This document shows, one piece after another, positions 21,526 to 30,628 of a stretch of 64,000 nt of DNA (the stretch's first letter is position 1; every line of letters begins with the position of its first letter). Below the pieces are notes generated by a model, which worked only from the letters and a program-made list of their open reading frames with translations, did no database searches and was not told where the DNA came from. This DNA is from an uncultured Eubacterium sp. (lineage in GTDB: Bacteria; Bacillota; Clostridia; Oscillospirales; Acutalibacteraceae): NCBI GenBank assembly GCA_910577195.1, contig CAJTLP010000007.1, positions 1-64,000 on the forward strand, read 5' to 3'. Both the position numbers and the translations under genes were made by a program.

Positions 21526-22383
21526 TCAACTATTTTTTGAAAAAATACTCTTTTTCTTCTGCCTTGGTGCTTCAATAAAAAATCTGTTTTTGTGTTTTGA
21601 TTGAACAAGCCTTTTCTTGATAACCTCAAGCTTATCTGCTGCTGATGCTTTTGCTTTTATTTCTTCATCAATTTTACTTAAATCAACTGTGTGTGCATCT
21701 CTCTCGTAAATCCACTCATCTGTATCTGAAACCTCATATTTTGCAGTCTGTTCTTTTTCCCAGCTGTGAACACAGTCCTTTGTGAAGAAAACGCCCTCCT
21801 TGACAACCCTTGCAGGATTGCCGACAGCAGAAACATTCGAAGGAATCGTTTTACCTGCCACAACAGCTGCAGCACCGATTATTGAGCCTGAGCCTATTTT
21901 ACTTCCTTTCAGAACAAATGCACTCTGACCAATCCAAATATGGTCACCGAGTAAAATGGACCTGCTGTTGTTCAGTCTCCTTTTTGTATGAACATCATAA
22001 ATCAGATGCGGATCGGCAGTTCTGAGGGAAATGCCGAAGGAGAAAAGACCTTCAAGACCGATAATAACATTCTGCATCTCTGACGCAGTCACATTAAACG
22101 TTCCGTTAAAATAACAGTTTTTGTCAATAAAGACTGCAGTTCTGTTATGAATGGTTAAATCAAGATAATACACATGGCGGTTTTTGCTCAGATAGCAAAC
22201 CGCATTGCTGCCCATAAACTTTATTTTTGAATTCTTTATTATGGCATCATCTTCAATAACTAAAATGTTATTTTCACCTGTAAACGTAATACGGCTGTTT
22301 ATCAGCTGTACCTTGTCAGCATTTACATAAACACTGTTTTGACTGACAGCAGACAGCTCTTCAAGTTTGGAAATGCTTTCCAT
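21526..22383 (-). CDS. Hexapeptide-repeat (left-handed beta-helix) acyltransferase
   Basis: 285 residues; start at 22383 chosen for AAGGAC upstream. The middle region has hexapeptide-type turns and the C-terminal catalytic part of the O-acetyltransferase family: ILLGDHIWIGQSAFVLKGSKIG, IIGAAAVVAGKTIPSNVSAVGNPARVV, including the conserved catalytic His context (DPHLIYD). It ends with a basic tail. Likely it acetylates a sugar of a cell-surface glycan or the product of this cassette. It overlaps or abuts the upstream methyltransferase gene. Confidence 0.85.
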   Translation of the reverse strand: MESISKLEELSAVSQNSVYVNADKVQLINSRITFTGENNILVIEDDAIIKNSKIKFMGSNAVCYLSKNRHVYYLDLTIHNRTAVFIDKNCYFNGTFNVTASEMQNVIIGLEGLFSFGISLRTADPHLIYDVHTKRRLNNSRSILLGDHIWIGQSAFVLKGSKIGSGSIIGAAAVVAGKTIPSNVSAVGNPARVVKEGVFFTKDCVHSWEKEQTAKYEVSDTDEWIYERDAHTVDLSKIDEEIKAKASAADKLEVIKKRLVQSKHKNRFFIEAPRQKKKSIFSKNS

Positions 22384-22387
22384 AATT

Positions 22388-23743
22388 TCAGTCCTTCTCA
22401 ATTAAGGTAACACATTCTACGTGTGGGGTACGTGGAAACATATCAACTGCGGATACTTTTTTTGCTTCGTAACCCTTTTCCTTTAGTATTGCCAGATCGC
22501 GGGCAAGGGTTGCACTGTCACAGGAAACATATACAATTTTCTTTGGAGAAAGCTGTTCAATTGTATCAAACAGTGATTTTCCGCAGCCTTTTCGCGGCGG
22601 ATCAAGAATAATTACATCAGGATTCACGCCCTGCTTTTTCAGTATTTCCGCCCCTTTGGGTGCATCGGCACAGATAAACTGTGCATTGGTTATATGATTG
22701 ATTTTTGCATTTTCTTTTGCATTTTCGATTGCCTGCGGTATGATTTCAATGCCCACAAGCTGCTTTACATTCTCAGCCATTGTAAGACCGATTGTGCCGA
22801 CACCGCAGTACAAATCGAGCACTGTTTCAGTGCCTATAAGTCCTGCAAAATCCTTAGCCTTTGCATAGAGCTTTTCGCACTGATTATGATTCACCTGATA
22901 AAAGGAGTTTGGAGAAATCAGAAAATCCTTGCCCAGAAGGCTATCCCTGATATATTTTTCTCCCCATATTATGCTGGTTTCTTTGCCTAAAATAACGTTG
23001 GTTTTTTCTTTATTGATATTCACGGCAACTGAGGTTAAGCCGTCAACCTTTTCTCTGAGAAGTGACACGAGCAGCTCGCCGTTTGGTATGCTGTTTCCGT
23101 TAATAACGGCACAAGCCATTACCTCACCTGTGGCAAAGCCTTTTCTGAAATAGATATGGCGCAGAAGTCCCTTGCCTGTCTGCTCGTTATAGGATGTGAT
23201 ATTCTCACTTTCAATCCATTTTGCAAAGGCCTCAAGTCCCTTTTCAAACTCGGCAGGCTGTAATTTACAGTCCGCACAAGGGATTATCCTATGGCTCTTA
23301 TAGGCATAAAATCCTGCAAACATTTCGCCGTCGGATATATCAACCGGATACTGTGCCTTGTTTCTGTAATGCGATAAATCATCCGCACCGATGATTTCAT
23401 CAACCTTAATATCAAGATGACCTATTCTGTTCAGTGCATCCTGAACTCTGCTTTTTTTATACTTAAGCTCCTCATCATATGTCATATGGCGGAAGGAGCA
23501 GCCGCCGCATTTTTTTGAATACGGACAATCGCTTTCAATCCGTTCAGGACTTGGCTGAAGAATTTTATCAATTATACCTATGGCATAATTTTTTGAACGC
23601 TTGATAATGTGGGCAATGATTTTATCCTGCGGTACAGTACCGCGAACAAAAACGGCCAGTCCGTTATACCGTCCGACACCGCTGCCCTCTGACGTAAGAG
23701 CATCAATCGTTAATTCAATTTTATCATTCTTTGACAGCTCCAC
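22388..23743 (-). CDS. 23S rRNA (uracil-C5)-methyltransferase, RlmD/RlmCD type
   Basis: About 451 residues from a GTG at 23743, chosen because the promoter at 23778-23806 lies inside the longer reading frame. An N-terminal TRAM domain (KIELTIDALTSEGSGVGR), a [4Fe-4S] cysteine set (CPYSKKCGGCSFRHM), the SAM site DLYCGVGTIGLTMA, the DPPRKGCG motif and the catalytic Cys in YVSCDSATLARDL. It makes 5-methyluridine in 23S rRNA; which site (747 or 1939) cannot be told. First gene of a run ending in lepA. Confidence 0.93.
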   Translation of the reverse strand: MELSKNDKIELTIDALTSEGSGVGRYNGLAVFVRGTVPQDKIIAHIIKRSKNYAIGIIDKILQPSPERIESDCPYSKKCGGCSFRHMTYDEELKYKKSRVQDALNRIGHLDIKVDEIIGADDLSHYRNKAQYPVDISDGEMFAGFYAYKSHRIIPCADCKLQPAEFEKGLEAFAKWIESENITSYNEQTGKGLLRHIYFRKGFATGEVMACAVINGNSIPNGELLVSLLREKVDGLTSVAVNINKEKTNVILGKETSIIWGEKYIRDSLLGKDFLISPNSFYQVNHNQCEKLYAKAKDFAGLIGTETVLDLYCGVGTIGLTMAENVKQLVGIEIIPQAIENAKENAKINHITNAQFICADAPKGAEILKKQGVNPDVIILDPPRKGCGKSLFDTIEQLSPKKIVYVSCDSATLARDLAILKEKGYEAKKVSAVDMFPRTPHVECVTLIEKD

Positions 23744-23777
23744 AGATATCACCGTTACACATAATTTTGCACTGTAT

Positions 23778-23806
23778 ATAATAACATAAATATTTAAAAT
23801 AAGCAA
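23778..23806 (-). promoter_or_regulatory. Promoter of the RlmD-type operon
   Basis: TTGCTT (23806-23801), 17 bases, TATTAT (23783-23778) on the minus strand. Confidence 0.6.
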
Positions 23807-23836
23807 TAAAAAAGACCTGCCGCAGCAAGTCTTTTT
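23801..23836 (-). terminator. Terminator of the anti-sigma gene
   Basis: Minus-strand AAAGACTTGC and GCAGGTCTTT form a stem followed by TTTTATTG. It overlaps the -35 of the next operon's promoter. Confidence 0.7.
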
Positions 23837-23845
23837 ATTTTTTTA

Positions 23846-24835
23846 TTAATCCGCATCCACGATATGCATATAGCCGTCACTGTCAAAGGCAAGGCTTACG
23901 CTCGCTTGCTCAGATGTGCCGTCATCATAGTTAACGGTAAAAAGGATTGTGTCTTTAATCTGTGTTAAATCGAAATTGACATTATCACCGATAGAAAAGT
24001 TAAGATATGCAGATGGCTCCCATTCTATGGTATATCCTTTTTTCACTTCACCGTCTGTTGTATTGAACACACCTATATTATTTTCTACACTGAATTGAAG
24101 TTCATCCTTTGTAAAGACTATTTTTTCTGTATCGCTGCCGAAGCTGCATTCCTTTAAATCAACAAACCCTGTACTTTTTTCACCAAAAACATCATGGTAA
24201 ATATCCGTATCCATTTCATTCAGATCATAATTCTTATTCCAATACTCTGCATACAACATTCCGTATCTGCTTGTATTTTCAACAGTTATATCTTTAACAT
24301 TTGAATAGTCACTGAGATTCAAAACAAATCCGCCTGCACTGAGAGTATACATTGTTGCTGTATACTTTTCAAGTTTTTTATTATATGCCTCCCCATTACC
24401 TGATTTAACACCTGCAGTAATATTATCAGTTCCAAGCTTTTGAGCAATATCAAGCTGTTTATTTTTATCACTGTTCCATCTGTTTTTTGCATCTGTAACT
24501 GCCTGACTATCCTTCAAATCGGCAACATATATACCGTAGAATACATCCTGCTCATTTGCCTTGCCTGCTTCAAGCAAATTTCTTTCACCTGCTACAGCGA
24601 CCATAACGCCGAGTGTTTCATATGTCGGCACTTTTCGGTTAACTGCCAGATTCAATCCGAAGCCTCCGCCGATAACAAACACAAATGCAAGCATTGCGGC
24701 AGCAGCTCGCCTGAATATAACATTCTTTGAGAATTTTCTTTTATCTGTTGTGATTTCAAAAACCCTTTCAACTGCTTTTTCTGAAGGCTCAAAGGCTGAA
24801 AATGTTTCTTTATAATTCTGATTATTCTTATTCAT
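23846..24835 (-). CDS. Anti-sigma-factor-like membrane protein
   Basis: 329 residues, overlapping the ECF sigma gene by 8 bases, the usual arrangement for a cognate anti-sigma factor. A cytosolic N-terminus of about 43 residues (FSAFEPSEKAVERVFEIT) is followed by one transmembrane helix (about 45-66) and a large extracytoplasmic domain. It lacks the zinc-binding HxxxCxxC motif of ZAS anti-sigmas, so it belongs to a different class, resembling those with a short N-terminal inhibitory segment. The signal sensed outside is unknown. Confidence 0.75.
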   Translation of the reverse strand: MNKNNQNYKETFSAFEPSEKAVERVFEITTDKRKFSKNVIFRRAAAAMLAFVFVIGGGFGLNLAVNRKVPTYETLGVMVAVAGERNLLEAGKANEQDVFYGIYVADLKDSQAVTDAKNRWNSDKNKQLDIAQKLGTDNITAGVKSGNGEAYNKKLEKYTATMYTLSAGGFVLNLSDYSNVKDITVENTSRYGMLYAEYWNKNYDLNEMDTDIYHDVFGEKSTGFVDLKECSFGSDTEKIVFTKDELQFSVENNIGVFNTTDGEVKKGYTIEWEPSAYLNFSIGDNVNFDLTQIKDTILFTVNYDDGTSEQASVSLAFDSDGYMHIVDAD

Positions 24836-25310
24836 TTATCCACTCATCTCCTAAAATCGCTTTCAGCTTTTTTCTTGCACGAAACAGCCTGGTTTTAACT
24901 GCTGACTCTTTCAGCTTAAGTATTTGAGAAATATCGGCAACGCTCATATCCTCATAGTAAAACAGGTGTATTATCGTGCGTTCCTTTGTATCAAGTGACA
25001 TAATTGCTTTAAACAAATCAATATTCTGCATTTTATCAAGAACAGAAATATTCACCGCATCATCAAGAGGCAATTTCCGCTTTCTGAAAGGATTTCTCAT
25101 ATAATCCCTGCTCTCATTCACACTGACCGCAGTAAGCCATTTTTTCAGATGCTCACTGTCATTAAAAGGCTTATTGTATTTCCATAGCTTCAAGAACACA
25201 TTCTGCATAACATCTTCTGCATCACTGCTGTTTTGTGTAATAGAAAGTGCTATCAGATAAATACGCTTATTGTTTTGCTTTACGGTGCTTATAAATTCAT
25301 TCTCCGTCAT
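24828..25310 (-). CDS. ECF sigma factor
   Basis: 160 residues; ATG at 25310 with GGGTGGTGG upstream. Region 2 is seen as ALSITQNSSDAEDVMQNVFLKLWKY and region 4 as LDTKERTIIHLFYYEDMSVADISQILKLKESAVKTRLFRARKKLK. Region 3 is absent, as in all ECF factors. An ECF-like promoter (25350-25375) and a palindrome lie just upstream, suggesting autoregulation. It is coupled to the anti-sigma gene. Target genes beyond its own are not evident in this window. Confidence 0.92.
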   Translation of the reverse strand: MTENEFISTVKQNNKRIYLIALSITQNSSDAEDVMQNVFLKLWKYNKPFNDSEHLKKWLTAVSVNESRDYMRNPFRKRKLPLDDAVNISVLDKMQNIDLFKAIMSLDTKERTIIHLFYYEDMSVADISQILKLKESAVKTRLFRARKKLKAILGDEWINE

Positions 25311-25327
25311 TATGCCACCACCCTTTC

Positions 25328-25342
25328 TGAAAGGTCCTTTCA
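25328..25342. promoter_or_regulatory. Palindrome in the sigma-factor leader
   Basis: TGAAAGGTCCTTTCA is a perfect 7+1+7 palindrome between the ECF-like promoter and the sigma gene start. It could be an operator or a leader hairpin. Confidence 0.45.
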
Positions 25343-25349
25343 CTTATAT

Positions 25350-25375
25350 AACGATGCGAAATACGAAAAGGTTAC
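25350..25375 (-). promoter_or_regulatory. ECF-type autoregulated promoter candidate
   Basis: Minus-strand GTAACC (25375-25370), 16 bases, CGTT (25353-25350). The AAC-containing -35 and CGT-containing -10 at 16-base spacing are typical of ECF promoters, and no vegetative promoter is seen here. Confidence 0.55.
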
Positions 25376-25410
25376 CGGATAAATAAAAAATATTTTCATT
25401 CCAAACCGAA

Positions 25411-25440
25411 CAAAAAAAACGGCTCATCTGAGCCGTTTTT
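25411..25440 (-). terminator. Bidirectional terminator
   Basis: AAAACGGCTC-ATCT-GAGCCGTTTT with A-run and T-run flanks. It ends the GtrA-like gene and can also end transcripts from the other side. Confidence 0.85.
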
Positions 25441-25452
25441 AATAAGCTATAA

Positions 25453-26001
25453 TTATGCTTTCTTTTCTTCCTTATCTTCCTTCTTCTCTTTAAAGAGGAG
25501 CTTATCGACAGGGAAATAGAGGAAGAACTGAAGAGCTGAGCAAACTGCTGTTGCAATGTTCAGAGCAAGAGCCTCTGCCCAACCCCACTTGTTGATGAAC
25601 AAGCCGTAAAGTGTCGGTGAAAGCCAAGCTGAGAAACAAATCAGAGCAATTGTAAAGATTATGTAAATCGGAAGAACAACTGCTGTATTTGCACCTGAGT
25701 TGAAGGTCTTTTCCTTATTTACAAAGAAAGCAACAATCTGAGCTGCAATATTTGCAACATTGAATGCAATGAAGTAACCGAGACCGCCGTCTTCAACAGG
25801 ATAATCAAATACAAACCACTTGAATGCAGTGCCGTACATTTCCTTAACCTGTGGGATTAACGGAATAAGGTTAACAAGTGCAAACTGAACAATACAGGCA
25901 AGAAGAGAAACAACAATGAACTTTACAAACTGCCATGCTGTAACGAGCCAGGAGCCTTTCTCCTCCGCCATATTATCGATGTCTTTTAAATTTTTCGCCA
26001 T
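25453..26001 (-). CDS. GtrA-like membrane protein
   Basis: 182 residues with four predicted transmembrane helices and the family hallmark FFVNKEKTF. GtrA-type proteins flip or help move lipid-linked sugars for cell-wall or surface glycan modification. ATG at 26001 is preceded by GAGAGGTAAA. The C-terminus is highly charged (KEKKEDKEEKKA). It lies between the sigma factor and the metallophosphoesterase, with its own terminator. No glycosyltransferase partner is adjacent. Confidence 0.82.
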   Translation of the reverse strand: MAKNLKDIDNMAEEKGSWLVTAWQFVKFIVVSLLACIVQFALVNLIPLIPQVKEMYGTAFKWFVFDYPVEDGGLGYFIAFNVANIAAQIVAFFVNKEKTFNSGANTAVVLPIYIIFTIALICFSAWLSPTLYGLFINKWGWAEALALNIATAVCSALQFFLYFPVDKLLFKEKKEDKEEKKA

Positions 26002-26071
26002 AATTTTACCTCTCAATTCGAAATTTATCAAAGATATTATATCATTATCCTTTATCTAATGCAATAGCGAT

Positions 26072-27718
26072 TTAAAAAAGTCCGATAATTGCAATGATTG
26101 CCCATATAATCAGTGCCACGATTCCGAGAATAACGGCAAGAAGCAAAAGAACAAGCAAGACAATAATTAACAGAACAAGAGGTCCTTTCTTACTCTTCTT
26201 TACTGTATCTTCAAATTTCTTTTCCTCAAACATTTCAGCAGGAGCAGGATTGCTTTCATCATAAATCGGATAAATCGGAAGGACTGCATCCGCATCGCAG
26301 TATCCTGGATTCCAGAGTAAAGGCTCTACCAGTGAACGGACACTCGTTGCACCCTTTATAAATTTACCGATGCTGAGGTGAATGGTATCAAGCAGACTGT
26401 CAACAATATTCAGCAGTCCGCAGGTAAGCTTATATTCCCTTGTATCAGGACCGTAAGGCGAGTCACCGCAGTAAAGATTCTGAATCAGCTCAAGAAGGAA
26501 ATCAATCACCTTGTTATCAGCAATATCCGCAATGTCAGCCTTTTTAAGACCGCTTTCCTTTTTACAGAGACGCCATACTTTTTTGAAGGTCAGCTTATCA
26601 AGGAACTTGCCAACAGGCTTTAAAATCCAGCCAAGCTTTTTAATCTTTTCACCGGGAATGGAGAATGCGTCTGACATTTCAGCAAGGCGGTCAATATCAT
26701 ATCCCATTGCCCAGAGCACCTCGCGTATCATACCGAAGAAGAAGCCCTTCATATATTCATCAAATGGCTTGCCCTTTGTATCCATACCGGGAACATCCTT
26801 GATTGTAATGGTTTCAACATCAATCTTGGCATTTTTTGGATCAAATGTAACATTTCTCATAACAGGAGGACAGCCAATCATAGCACCGACTGCCACATCA
26901 TAAAACCTGTTACCTTTCTTTGATGTAACGTAACTGATATCATGAACGTGCGTATGTCCTGTCAGCATACAGTGAAGTCCTGCATCGGCAAATATTTCAC
27001 GAGTCGTTTCGTGATTTCTCTGCATATTTCCGCCGCCGATTATCTTGTAAAACGGAGACGGTGAAATCATCGGATGATGTGTCATGGCAATTACATACTG
27101 ATCATGATCCTGTGCATCCTTAAGCTGCTCAAGAATCCACTCCATACAGTCATCCGAAAAACCTGAGCCGCGTTCACCCTCCGGCTTATAGTTTGTATCA
27201 TCATTCAGTGCAAACAAGCGGTATCCCGGTGCCAGCTGAACAACATAGCTCATTGATTCCCTATGAGTGGAAATTGCCTCGTTCGGTCCGAATTCATAGT
27301 ACATATCCCACAAATCGTGCCTGTCCTCAACTGCAGGAACCTTGACAACCTCATCACCCACATAACCATCAGCAACACCGCCGTCACGGAAATCGTGGGT
27401 TGCGGTAATCACATATACTCTCTTACCTTTCTTTTTCAGGTCACGGAGTATTTCAATAAATTCATTGTGTGAATCCATTTCACCGTCGCGTGTTGTATCA
27501 CCTGCAAGAACAATGATATCTGTTGAATCGTCTTCGCAAAGCATATCAAAGCCGGCTTTAATAACAAGATCGCTGTCCTTGATTACCTTCTGTGATTTTG
27601 ACTCAGCCTTTTCATATGCCTTGCCCTCAGTACCTGCTTTTCTTGAATAATAATGCGTATCCGCAACAAACTGAATTTTGAGCGGTTCATTATTACTGCC
27701 ATAAATTCTGTTACCCAT
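26072..27718 (-). CDS. Calcineurin-like metallophosphoesterase with C-terminal membrane anchor
   Basis: 548 residues. The two-metal phosphoesterase core has all motifs: FVADTHYY, VLAGDTTRDGE, ATHDF, MTHHP and GHTHVHD. The C-terminus has a hydrophobic stretch of about 36 residues (KGPLVLLIIVLLVLLLLAVI and onward) forming one or two membrane helices, with no N-terminal signal, so the enzyme domain is probably cytosolic and tethered. The substrate is unknown; phospholipid, nucleotide or glycan phosphates are possible. Confidence 0.85.
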   Translation of the reverse strand: MGNRIYGSNNEPLKIQFVADTHYYSRKAGTEGKAYEKAESKSQKVIKDSDLVIKAGFDMLCEDDSTDIIVLAGDTTRDGEMDSHNEFIEILRDLKKKGKRVYVITATHDFRDGGVADGYVGDEVVKVPAVEDRHDLWDMYYEFGPNEAISTHRESMSYVVQLAPGYRLFALNDDTNYKPEGERGSGFSDDCMEWILEQLKDAQDHDQYVIAMTHHPMISPSPFYKIIGGGNMQRNHETTREIFADAGLHCMLTGHTHVHDISYVTSKKGNRFYDVAVGAMIGCPPVMRNVTFDPKNAKIDVETITIKDVPGMDTKGKPFDEYMKGFFFGMIREVLWAMGYDIDRLAEMSDAFSIPGEKIKKLGWILKPVGKFLDKLTFKKVWRLCKKESGLKKADIADIADNKVIDFLLELIQNLYCGDSPYGPDTREYKLTCGLLNIVDSLLDTIHLSIGKFIKGATSVRSLVEPLLWNPGYCDADAVLPIYPIYDESNPAPAEMFEEKKFEDTVKKSKKGPLVLLIIVLLVLLLLAVILGIVALIIWAIIAIIGLF

Positions 27719-27753
27719 TTTTATATTCCCCTATCTGTATCAGGATGCAAAAG

Positions 27754-30450
27754 CTAAGCCTTAACTATCCTGAGAATTCCTGACTTAATGCTTTCATCAA
27801 ATGTGAATTCAAGCGAGCCTTTATTTCTTTCGTTAAACTCTATCTCTTTATCATTAAGATAAGCTTTATATTCAGCTGAGTCCGAAAGCGTTACAACAAT
27901 TGTATACTTTTCATTTTCGCCATAATATTTGAAAGAGATTTCAGCACTTGTTTCGGTTGTATGCTGATAATCCGTCCAGATATCAAAGCCTGTTGTAACA
28001 GTCTGCGGCCTGAAATATGCATTCGCCCAGATACAAATTGGTGCTGAAAGTCCGCCGAAATTGTGGAACCAGCCGCCGCGCTTGGTAGCGATACCAAAGC
28101 ATTCATATGTATTATAAGTGAAATCCGTTTCATCCTTCCACATATCAAGTGCTCGTTTTGCAATCTCAAAGGCAAAATCCGCCTCGCCGTTATCGAGCAT
28201 TGTTTTCCAGACAAACCACTGATGACTCATCCACACGTTACCATTCCAGTAGCCGTCGTCAAAATAATAGGATGCCGACATATCAACAGCAGAAATACCT
28301 GCCTGTGACCACATTTCATTCGGATTTTTAATGTGGGCAAGCACTCTTTCTTTTCTCTCACCCTTAACAGCGCCTGCAACGATCGGATAGATTCCGTCCA
28401 TACCCTTGTTCCAGTTCTCGCCGTCATCAGTCCTCATAATGCCTGTAACATTTCCCTGCTCATCGTAAAGCGTGTAGCCGAAGTATCCGCTTTCCTCGTC
28501 CCATGCGAGCTCATTGAGTGCTTTTGTAGAGTATGCAATATCCTTATCATAAATCTTGATATCATCAAGTCTGTTCAGAGAATATGCAACCATTTTCATA
28601 ATCTTTCCTGCACGGATAATCTGTGCAGTTGAAAGGCACGGACAGGTATACTTTTGTGCTTTCTTTGCCATCATCTCAACCTGAGCAGGATAATCATCCA
28701 TGCCGCAGTGTGAATACCAATAATCATATGTGGTAAGCAAGCCGTTATTGAACTTTGCACAGGTGGACTTATGATTTCTTCCGCGTAAAAATTCATAATA
28801 GAGCTTCGCCTTATCATACAGAAAAGCAAGACTTTCCTTGTCCTCTGTCCTCTTTAACAGCTCAAGGTACTCAACAAACTGCGTAGGTACAAGCGAGCCG
28901 TGAAGGAGGAACGCAAAATCCTTGTTTGTATCGTCACAGAGATACATATCCAGTGCATAGCGACAAAGGTCCTTTGAAAACTCAAGCAGACCCATACCGA
29001 TAAATCCGCTGTCCCAGGTATAAAAGCTATCCCATCTCTTGCCGGGTGTGTGATGAATCACATTTTCACCGTGACGGTAAACAGGATACACAACATTTGT
29101 AAGAAGTGTTGATTTTAAAATTTCCGTTGAAAGTGTATACTTTTTTCCTGCTTCATTGAAACAGATATCCTTATCGTCCTTTTTAGCCTTTTCATAGATG
29201 CTTTCATATTCTGCATCAGAAAGTGGCTCAAACTTTTCATTGGACAAAACCACATATTCAATATGTGATGTATCCGGCTTTACGAATATGGATTTGATAA
29301 GTGTATTCTGGAAAAAGCCTTCATCACTTGTTTTTCTCTTAAAGGAGCCTGAGAAGGTTTCCTTCAAATCATCATATGTATGGTCACCGTTTGAAAGGCG
29401 GTTAATCAGAGCATCCTCCAGTGAGCCTGATTCCAGTGTTCTCTCTCGTGTATTCTTATTATGTGTGAGAACATAAAACGGCAGATCCACGTCCTTATAG
29501 GTCAGCTTTGTTCTGTGTCCTGATTCCAAAATTTCCGTCTCAATTTCAGGTGTGTAGCCAAAAGAAACCTTATCGGCGGTCAGCTGGGCCTTATCGTTTT
29601 CTTCGATTACTGCAAGGAAATCAAGTTCAATACCTGCTGTGCCCAAGCTTTCAAGCGTAAACTTATTCATATAAGGCAGATAAGCAAAGGTCAGCTCATC
29701 ACTGTGCTCAAACACAACCTCTGTGCCGTTCATATCAAAATGTGCATCACCGTCTGTCACTGTTTTATATCTTAAAGCAAGCACAGGCTTTTCAAAAATC
29801 TCCTCTTCAACATTTAAGGTATACGAAACCTTATCGCCCTTTTCACAGCCGAAAGGCTTAAGGTTCAGGAAATGAACGTGATAATTTTCACATCTGTCAC
29901 CGAGACCCTTTCCCATAAAGAAATCCTTATCGGCAAACATACCCTTGAACATACCGTCAGGGTTTTCCTCATCCCACGGACGTGAAACCTTATAAGTATA
30001 CTCATCATAATCATTGGCTGTTTTAAGCACACATTTTTCAGGTGTGTTCACCTGGCAATAGGTAGGATAAGGGAATTCAAGCGCACTGAAAACGTTTAAG
30101 ATACAGTTCTGAGAAAGCGGTGTATTATTAAAGAATTCACAGCGCATCAGATATGCATCATCTTTGATTTTGGAGAAGGAAACATCGGCATAAACCTGAT
30201 CCTTCCACATTAATTCATATCTGTATGAAAAATAGGAATAATCGCTTTTACAGTTCCACAAATGATAATTTGACGGAACAGTCACATTAGGAACAGGGGT
30301 TGCACTGTTCCAGAGTGTGGGATGAACGGAAAAATCAAATCTTGCACCGACACCTGCCAGCTCATCAATGATTTTTGAAAGTCCCATATATTTTTTTGAA
30401 TAAGGTCCCCATACAGGCATTACCTTTTTTTCAGTATTGTTTCTGCTCAT
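27754..30450 (-). CDS. GH63/MGH1-like glycoside hydrolase
   Basis: 898 residues, cytosolic (no signal peptide). An N-terminal beta-rich domain (to about 380) is followed by an (alpha/alpha)6 barrel with HHTPGKRWDSFYTWDSGFIG, NWNKGMDGIYPIVAG and YWNGNVWMSHQWFVW, the pattern of trehalase/GH63 and mannosylglycerate-hydrolase-like enzymes. A small beta domain ends the protein. Asp in WDSG and a later Glu are the expected catalytic pair. It probably hydrolyses an internal alpha-linked oligosaccharide. It has its own consensus promoter. Confidence 0.82.
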   Translation of the reverse strand: MSRNNTEKKVMPVWGPYSKKYMGLSKIIDELAGVGARFDFSVHPTLWNSATPVPNVTVPSNYHLWNCKSDYSYFSYRYELMWKDQVYADVSFSKIKDDAYLMRCEFFNNTPLSQNCILNVFSALEFPYPTYCQVNTPEKCVLKTANDYDEYTYKVSRPWDEENPDGMFKGMFADKDFFMGKGLGDRCENYHVHFLNLKPFGCEKGDKVSYTLNVEEEIFEKPVLALRYKTVTDGDAHFDMNGTEVVFEHSDELTFAYLPYMNKFTLESLGTAGIELDFLAVIEENDKAQLTADKVSFGYTPEIETEILESGHRTKLTYKDVDLPFYVLTHNKNTRERTLESGSLEDALINRLSNGDHTYDDLKETFSGSFKRKTSDEGFFQNTLIKSIFVKPDTSHIEYVVLSNEKFEPLSDAEYESIYEKAKKDDKDICFNEAGKKYTLSTEILKSTLLTNVVYPVYRHGENVIHHTPGKRWDSFYTWDSGFIGMGLLEFSKDLCRYALDMYLCDDTNKDFAFLLHGSLVPTQFVEYLELLKRTEDKESLAFLYDKAKLYYEFLRGRNHKSTCAKFNNGLLTTYDYWYSHCGMDDYPAQVEMMAKKAQKYTCPCLSTAQIIRAGKIMKMVAYSLNRLDDIKIYDKDIAYSTKALNELAWDEESGYFGYTLYDEQGNVTGIMRTDDGENWNKGMDGIYPIVAGAVKGERKERVLAHIKNPNEMWSQAGISAVDMSASYYFDDGYWNGNVWMSHQWFVWKTMLDNGEADFAFEIAKRALDMWKDETDFTYNTYECFGIATKRGGWFHNFGGLSAPICIWANAYFRPQTVTTGFDIWTDYQHTTETSAEISFKYYGENEKYTIVVTLSDSAEYKAYLNDKEIEFNERNKGSLEFTFDESIKSGILRIVKA

Positions 30451-30486
30451 ATTATAAAATCCTTTGTCAATAAAATATGTCAGCTT

Positions 30487-30515
30487 ATTATCTAACTTTT
30501 ACACAAATTTGTCAA
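30487..30515 (-). promoter_or_regulatory. Promoter of the GH63-like gene
   Basis: TTGACA (30515-30510), 17 bases, GATAAT (30492-30487) on the minus strand. Confidence 0.75.
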
Positions 30516-30536
30516 TAGATATTCACACAAGTAACA

Positions 30537-30565
30537 TTGACAAAATATATATTATAAAGTAATAT
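30537..30565 (+). promoter_or_regulatory. Promoter of the tyrosine-kinase operon
   Basis: TTGACA (30537-30542), 17 bases, TAATAT (30560-30565), about 64 bases upstream of the first ATG and divergent from the GH63-like promoter. Confidence 0.75.
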
Positions 30566-30628
30566 ATATACAAGATTTAATATTATAATACAGGCATTAC
30601 ACCATACTGCCTGAACGAGGGAGAATTC

